The notes under the pieces were generated by a model. That model saw only the letters and a list, made by a program, of their open reading frames with translations. It did no database searches and was not told the origin of the DNA. A stretch of DNA of 64,000 nt from Cylicocyclus nassatus (Eukaryota > Nematoda > Chromadorea > Rhabditida > Strongylidae), in contig CATQJL010000305.1 in NCBI GenBank assembly GCA_958299035.1, forward strand, positions 30,083,733-30,147,732, in the 5' to 3' direction. The position numbers and the translations under genes are program-made. Position 1 is the first letter of the stretch. Each line of letters begins with the position of its first letter. Below, piece after piece: positions 58,001 to 64,000 of this stretch.

Positions 58001-60973
58001 GAAGAAAATGTTAAAGGATTGAAAACATCAAACGGTCAACATTCACTTCTATCAAAAGGGTTCTCAGTGAATCGCCGCACGGAAAGTTGCCACTAAACCG
58101 CCGCATGCCCTGAATTCAAGATACTGAGTAATTTTTTCAGCTTGCTCAGTTTTATTTTGCTGCGATTGGCGAAACATGAGTCAGAATCGCTACGATTTGT
58201 CGCGATCTTTACGTCGGGGCAAAGTAAATTGTTATTGAGGTTATTCGATTCCTTGTAGCCTTGATTCTCTTTTGAATATTCTTATCCGATCTTGTGAAGT
58301 TCATTTGGAACCAGGTTATAGAGTCGCGAGGGATTCATCAAGACTGATACCTCGCAACTTGTGTTTTCCACTCGAGTTAGGGGCTCAACTGAGGATTAAG
58401 GATGGACTGATTTGCACCATGATTTTGCTGGACACAGAAGAAATGCTTGAAAAGAATTTTGTCTCTATAAATTGAATTACTATCCTGCAATAAACGAATC
58501 GACGGATACACCGCTAGCAAGACTGTAGTGCCTCATACAGAATACAGTATGACATCGTTGTTGTCAAGCTATGTTTACCTATAGCACCATAAATCTAAAA
58601 GGAAGCTTAGTTTGGTAAATATATGCATGTGTACCGCTTGTTTGATGCGGTACAAGACTTTCTAAAGATAGGTAAGCTATATGAAAGCTGCAGAAGTAGA
58701 CGTGTACCATCCAAAAAAACTGTAGGGTAAAAAAGGGACTGGTCCAGCAAGCAAAGCACTTGCCCAAGGGAACAATGATGAACATCACTTCAATGGAGGA
58801 GGGACTGCGTTTTATGTGCATAAAGCGAGGGTCAAGTAAAATATGGATTTCATGAAATCTTGAACAATCTTTGAATTATTGTTTTGTTATACGACTTTAT
58901 CTTTTACTTTGTAGAAAAGTGAAAATATCAGTTTGGAAAAGTCTGGAATGTTACATTTGAATTTACCTACATTTTAGAGAAAGTTTACAAGGTTTCGAAA
59001 GTCCCTTTTACACATTTCACAATATTCTGTATAAAACCTGATTTCACATCAGTAAACCTTAGCATTTCATTACCTTCTATCCCGATCTAAGCTCATCGCC
59101 TGCCTCGTTTTGTTGTAAGAATTGCTGAAAGCGGTCTCTTTTATTGAGCTATCTTTTTCTGCCATGAGTGTTTCTATGGAAAGATCGCATAATCCCTTAA
59201 AAAAGGTGCCAAGCGAATTTTGGTTAAATCATATGTGGTAACGAAAGTCTTATTAAGGTAGCCCAAGCGACAATTCATATGATTCTAGCCAAAATCGTTT
59301 GAACCTCCAGCTCTTCTTTCCGAGCGGACCAATCAGCTTCCCTGATTACGGTGAAAAATCAGTCTGAGCTGGAGAATGAAGGGGAATTTCACAAATACAT
59401 CCAAACCAAAGAGTTATCGCTTAACCAGGCCGAAGGAAGTTTTTAATTCTGCGTAAGAGTAGCTACCGAGTTTCGGAACTCTGGCTTCGGTATTCGCAAA
59501 ACTAAGATTTTTCCAAAACAAAAAGATAAAATCTAAAAGTTTGCCAAGCTACAAATGACCTATTTATTACAGTGCAAAAGTACTGTGGCTCAATTTTTTG
59601 AAAAATCTCAGCAGATTTGCAAAGATTTTATTAGATAGGAAGGTTATTTTCTTTGTAAAAGTGTCTTTACAGATTTTCAAGAAAGGTAACTTTTTGAGTA
59701 CAAGCAGAGGATAGATACTTTTGCGTCGAGCATTTTAATTTAGGCTGCCAAGAATTTGAATCTTGCGCTAAATTTCGGAAAAGCAGTTGTATATTTTAGG
59801 TTTCATTCTCCCCAGTCGTGCAGAGGGTGTGTTGATATTTCATTTTTTTGGAGTGTTATGATTTTCGAGCAAGCATTACATCACAGCAAACCTAAATTTT
59901 TTGTTTTCTTCTAGAAACTTATAACCCGCGATCTAATTCAGGACGACCAAAGCTGTAATGAATTTATTCTCCTGCTTCCACCTCGGAGGCTTCCCCTCAA
60001 CAAAAAATGATTTTTCTTCCGACAAATTAAATTGTAATACGTCGAGAGAGCAAGAAGTCATGATTTCTTAACGGTGCGACAAACTTTTGTATCAACCTAT
60101 TACCTTGCCCCAAACCCAGCAAGGTTGGGTAGGTGCTCTCAAGACTTCTGAAATTCGTGAATTCTGTTCAGTGAAAGGCAAGTTCTTGTGGTCATTGTAA
60201 CTCACACATTCAAGTCTGCCCTATACTTCTCACACAGAAAAAGAATAAGTGAACCTAATATAGTCGAGCGAATAGTTAGCCTTCACCAACGAAGATATCC
60301 AGATTTAGTTCGCCTCTTTCACCGTCCCCATACCGTCCTTTTGCTTTCAGTGCCCTTTGAAACTCTCACATCGGTATTTGCATCCAATGACTTCTATTCT
60401 CGCATCATTCCAGTAACTTCAGCCACTACATCGTCCACGCTTTTTATTTCTTTAGATAACTTCTGTCAAAAGGTCAGTAACGAAGAAGTCAAATGCTTTT
60501 CCTCGGAATAAAAAAACTTCCTTAGGTTTTCTGAGAGAATTTGAATTTTTGTGCATAGCACGAAACGATGTTAGCAACAGACTGCTTAGCTAACTTGTTT
60601 TTCTGGAAATTTTGGAAGAAATCACATGCTTGCATTAAGTTAAACAAATATCTAAATATTCGATATTACGTAAGGTGCTGTCACGCCCACAGCGGATGCA
60701 TAAAAGCGGGCGAAACTCGAACAGTTTGAAAATTTACGAAATGTTCCCCTTTTTGGTTTTGCCCTTAACGGTAAGGGACTTTCTTACAAGCCTTTTATAG
60801 AGCCTTTTTTAAATTACCATAAATCATTTTCAGTCAGTACTAGTGCCTTCAGCTTCTTCAGAAGGTTGGTTTAAACCTTCGACAAAGCTATACTGTAATC
60901 ATAACATTTACAGCATATTGCGCTAATGATGGCGTACTCGAAAAATCTTATATTGATGATAACATACTAAATA

Positions 60974-61828
60974 TTAGGTTGGCTAGAAAGTTCTTGCGTA
61001 ATTCAAACAAAATTCAATAACTTTTCAATGACTAAACCTAAATTCACAATCTTGTTCTCTAAAAATATTAGAAGGCCTGCGCTCCAAGATGGATGTTTAA
61101 GCTCAAGATTTCATGAGCTAGTCCCCGAGAACGAAGCTCTCAAATATAAGACTTCAAAATTTGCAATTTTGAGTTTGGTGCCAGAAAATCGCAGAGTGTC
61201 GCTAGCTAGCCGAAAAAAAATCTGTAAAAATTACTTACACTGCAGAAGTCCATAAGTTACTTTGGAAGGCTTTGATCTTGCACGGTGAAGCAAAAGCAAA
61301 AAATTCGTGAAATAGTCATTTTGCGGAAAAAATCCACCCATTACCGCAGTTTTTCGTCAAAAACTATTTTTTACACTCCAAAAAACGTCGCAAAGTTCTA
61401 AATAGGCAATATGTCTTATTTCTGGTTGCAAACTGTGTTGTTGTGGAAAAATTACATCGATAAGGGGATTTATCCTGTAAAATGACAAATTCCACAAATT
61501 TTTTGTTTTCGCATTCCCATGCGAGTTTGAAGCCTGCTAAAATAACGCATGGACTTCTGCAATGTAAGTAATTTTTACAGATTTTTTTTCGGCTAGCTAG
61601 CGACACTCTGCGATTTTCTGGCACCAAACTTAAAATTGCAAATTTTGAAGTCTTATATTTGAGAGCTTCGTTCTCGGGGATTAGCTCATGAAATCTTGCG
61701 CTTAAACATCCATCTTGGAGCGCAGGCCTTCTAATATTTTTAGAGAACAAGATTGTGAATTTAGGTTCAGTCATTGAAAAGTTATTGAATTTTGTTTGAA
61801 TTACGCAAGAACTTTCTAGCCAACCTAA
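60974..61828. mobile_element. Mariner-type MITE with long arms
   Basis: Ends ttaggttggctagaaagttc and its inverse, resembling mariner termini, with TA at 60,972-60,973 and 61,829-61,830. Arms of about 280 bp are nearly identical; the loop is about 290 bp. No transposase. Confidence 0.88.
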
Positions 61829-61833
61829 TATAA

Positions 61834-62310
61834 TCATAACTTATAATAACGGGCTAAGGGTTGTTTGCGTGTTTTTGTGTGTGTGTGTGTGTGTCTGAAT
61901 GTCTGTCTGTCACGAAATTCATAGCGCGAGTTCCAGCCAACGTTCTGAGCCCAAATTTTGCATAGCGCATGCTACCAGCATAAAAGTCCACCATGCGAAA
62001 GCACGAGCGGATTTGTTAGGTGGATCCCTCAGAAACTGCGCGTCAGCCGGGTCCGATTGGCTCTTGGCCCGCTTGATCGGGTCCGTATCACCACTTTTTG
62101 CAAAGTCGTGAATGTGCTTGGCATCTCAATGTGCAAGCCATGGGCTTTAGTCCAAAAAAGGGATCAAAAGTCTACTACTTTACAAAAACGACGCCGAAAA
62201 GTATTTATTGCTCAATGGTCGATTTGCCAAGGTTTTACTTGAGCATTTGAGAAGATTTTTGCACAGAGATGTGGCTCAGGGTGTTATTGTCCTTATAACA
62301 ACTACCTGCC
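61834..62310. repeat. Dispersed repeat with (GT)n tract, copy 1
   Basis: Begins taatcataacttataataacgg, then gggctaagggttgtttgcg and a gt/tctg microsatellite. Aligns directly with 63,508-64,000. Shared blocks include gagttccagccaacg, gcggatttg, tttgcaaagtcgtg and gcacagagatgt. No coding function seen. Confidence 0.75.
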
Positions 62311-63507
62311 AGAAAAAAGCTCAAGAACCTATTCAAATTTGCATTTGTTCCTCTGCGAAAAATTTCATCCTCTCAAAATTACCGTTCTCACACAGAAAAG
62401 CTTTTGGAATGAGTAGTTGTTTACATTTTATTCGTGATATTCGGCATTGTCCGGTGAGTTTCAATGTCATCATAAGGCACGATTGAGTAAGGCGTACAGA
62501 GTAGGACCACAGCGAGCCTCTGCGAATCAGTGTAGTTCGTAGCGCAAGCTGCAACCAAGAGTTCGAGCTGATTTTCTGGCTGTAGCACGCCAGTAGCACC
62601 CAGATCTACTATGTAAAGAAGTAAGTGGATCCGTTCACCGGTCACACGAAAATCGCACGATCCTTGATAAAACCGATTCGAAATTACATTAGCCGTTGGT
62701 TAAAACGTTTCGCCAGGCAAAATTTACCGGTTTCACATGGAAAACCTCGCAGAATGAATAGTTGTTAACATCTTACTCTTCACGATCAGCTTTTTCTGGG
62801 GAGGTTCAGAGCAAATGGAAATACGAGGCAGGACGTTCTTTAGCTCTGGGACCAGACACGGATTCGTATTCCCGCATAACGAGAGATTTATGGGGTGCAT
62901 AGACGTCAGTACCTGCTGTCTGCTTGAGGGCCGCACTTGACCTTTCTAAGAATATGCTGCGTAAAAACTACTTATGAACGAGCATGAAATACCTGCAACT
63001 AGGTGAGATAAATAGTCAAAATGGGAATCAAAGCTATTGTTGAGCCATATTTACGTTTCGGAAGCTGCAAGAATTTGCAGGGAATCCAATCTACGAAACA
63101 AGACACTGACTCGCTTTCATAACATTACCAATTGAGATTTCCCTATACTCCCGTTTCTATCATCGTCGGAAGAGTAGATTTTTGAATACGCTTTCTATCC
63201 CATTACGCTTAGTTTGAAGCGGATTCACCAATTGTTTTTTTTCAATGAGGGTGAGCTGCTGTAAATGCCAAGTTTCATTTTGAACCAAACGTTCAAAGCG
63301 GTATGTTCTTGGATTCACATAAAATCTGGCGTAGAGTATGATGTAGAAACTCCCGGCTACATTTTGTTGATATATCAATCGAAAGTTTCCTGAAAGAGGA
63401 TTTTAGCTTCTATACTCGCTATAGAAGAATCTCTATACTATACTTTTGTCCTAATCGCTCTAACTAATTTCGCAGTAGAATTATCACATTCTTGAATTTA
63501 GATAATG
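62311..63507. other. Unassigned sequence between the direct repeats
   Basis: No gene supported. Frames here are short and without motifs. Confidence 0.4.
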
Positions 63508-63566
63508 ATCATAACTTATAATAACGGGCTAAGGGTTGTTTACGTTTTTTTTTGTGTGTGTGTGTG

Positions 63567-63610
<44 letters not shown>

Positions 63611-64000
63611 CGTTACGAAATTCGTAGAGAGAGTTCCAGCCAACCTTTTGAGCCCAAAATTTGCATAGTACATCCTAGCAGCAGGAAAGTCCATTTTGCA
63701 AAAGCACAAGCGGATTTGATAAGTGGATCCCCTAGAAATTGCGCGTGAAACGGGTCCGCTTAACTTCTGACCAGCAAAATTGGGTCCGTATATAAATTTT
63801 TTGCAAAGTCGTGCATATGTTTCACAAGCTAATGTACAAGCCATGGATTTTAGCCCAGAAAATTCAACTGAAGTTGATTACTTTACGAAGATGGCGCCAA
63901 AAAGAATTAGTTGCGCAAATGAATTTCCCAAGATTTTACGTGATCATTTGAGAAGGTTTTTGCACAGAGATGTAGCCCACGATGATTATTGCCTTATAGC
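63508..64000. repeat. Dispersed repeat with (GTCT)n tract, copy 2 (runs off the window)
   Basis: Same start as copy 1, with a longer tctg microsatellite at about 63,568-63,608. Continues past the window end. Confidence 0.75.

Larger units (their letters stand above)
55867..60972. repeat. Segmental duplication, copy B
   Basis: Uninterrupted counterpart of 16,032-19,400 plus 29,880-30,975 apart from one inserted foldback (56,298-56,975). It ends where a mariner-type MITE sits at 60,974. Contains the 179-bp conserved block. No long conserved reading frame. Confidence 0.8.

Overview
The window looks like a transposon-packed, AT-rich stretch of a nematode chromosome, probably from a strongylid or other large-genome rhabditid. 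Evidence: several introns of 48-56 bp, TTTTCAG-like 3' splice sites, a BEL/Pao retrotransposon next to a GIY-YIG Penelope-like element, mariner-type and hAT-type foldback elements, and almost no recognisable host coding sequence. No rRNA, CRISPR array or prokaryotic signal was seen. I could not identify a host protein-coding gene with confidence; short host exons may have been missed.

Layout. 1-16 kb: tandem repeats and non-autonomous DNA elements (TA-flanked foldbacks, a hAT MITE at 11,300-12,424, a mariner-type MITE at 12,638-13,653), some carrying tRNA-like A/B-box modules. 16,032-30,975: copy A of an old, mostly non-coding segmental duplication whose copy B lies at 55,867-60,972. Copy A is split by a 9,679-bp hAT transposon at 20,105-29,783, bounded by a perfect 8-bp target duplication. 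31-42 kb: further foldback repeats. 42,489-55,551: a BEL/Pao LTR retrotransposon (380- and 377-bp LTRs, 5-bp target duplication) containing a Penelope-like element (48,454-53,584, 12-bp target duplication). That contains a 1.8-kb hAT-like element (49,077-50,899, 8-bp target duplication), and the hAT-like element is mostly one 1.36-kb palindrome. 61-64 kb: a mariner-type MITE and a pair of direct repeats with (GTCT)n microsatellites.

The most unusual object is the 9.7-kb hAT element. It carries a decayed hAT transposase fused to a long N-terminal domain I do not recognise. It also carries two small spliced genes on the opposite strand, each predicting a single-span membrane protein (120 and 84 aa), with UUUUCAG-type acceptor and polyA signals. 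There is also a small spliced plus-strand gene (64 aa, basic), an orphan 3' exon, and a 1-kb near-perfect palindrome. The short hAT-like element at 49 kb shares its terminal motifs and a palindrome with the same central motif, so the two appear to be autonomous and non-autonomous members of one family.

A second notable object is a 179-bp block (17,371-17,549 and 57,822-58,000) that differs at only two positions between duplicate copies whose flanks are much more diverged. It may be a functional RNA or regulatory element, or a product of gene conversion.
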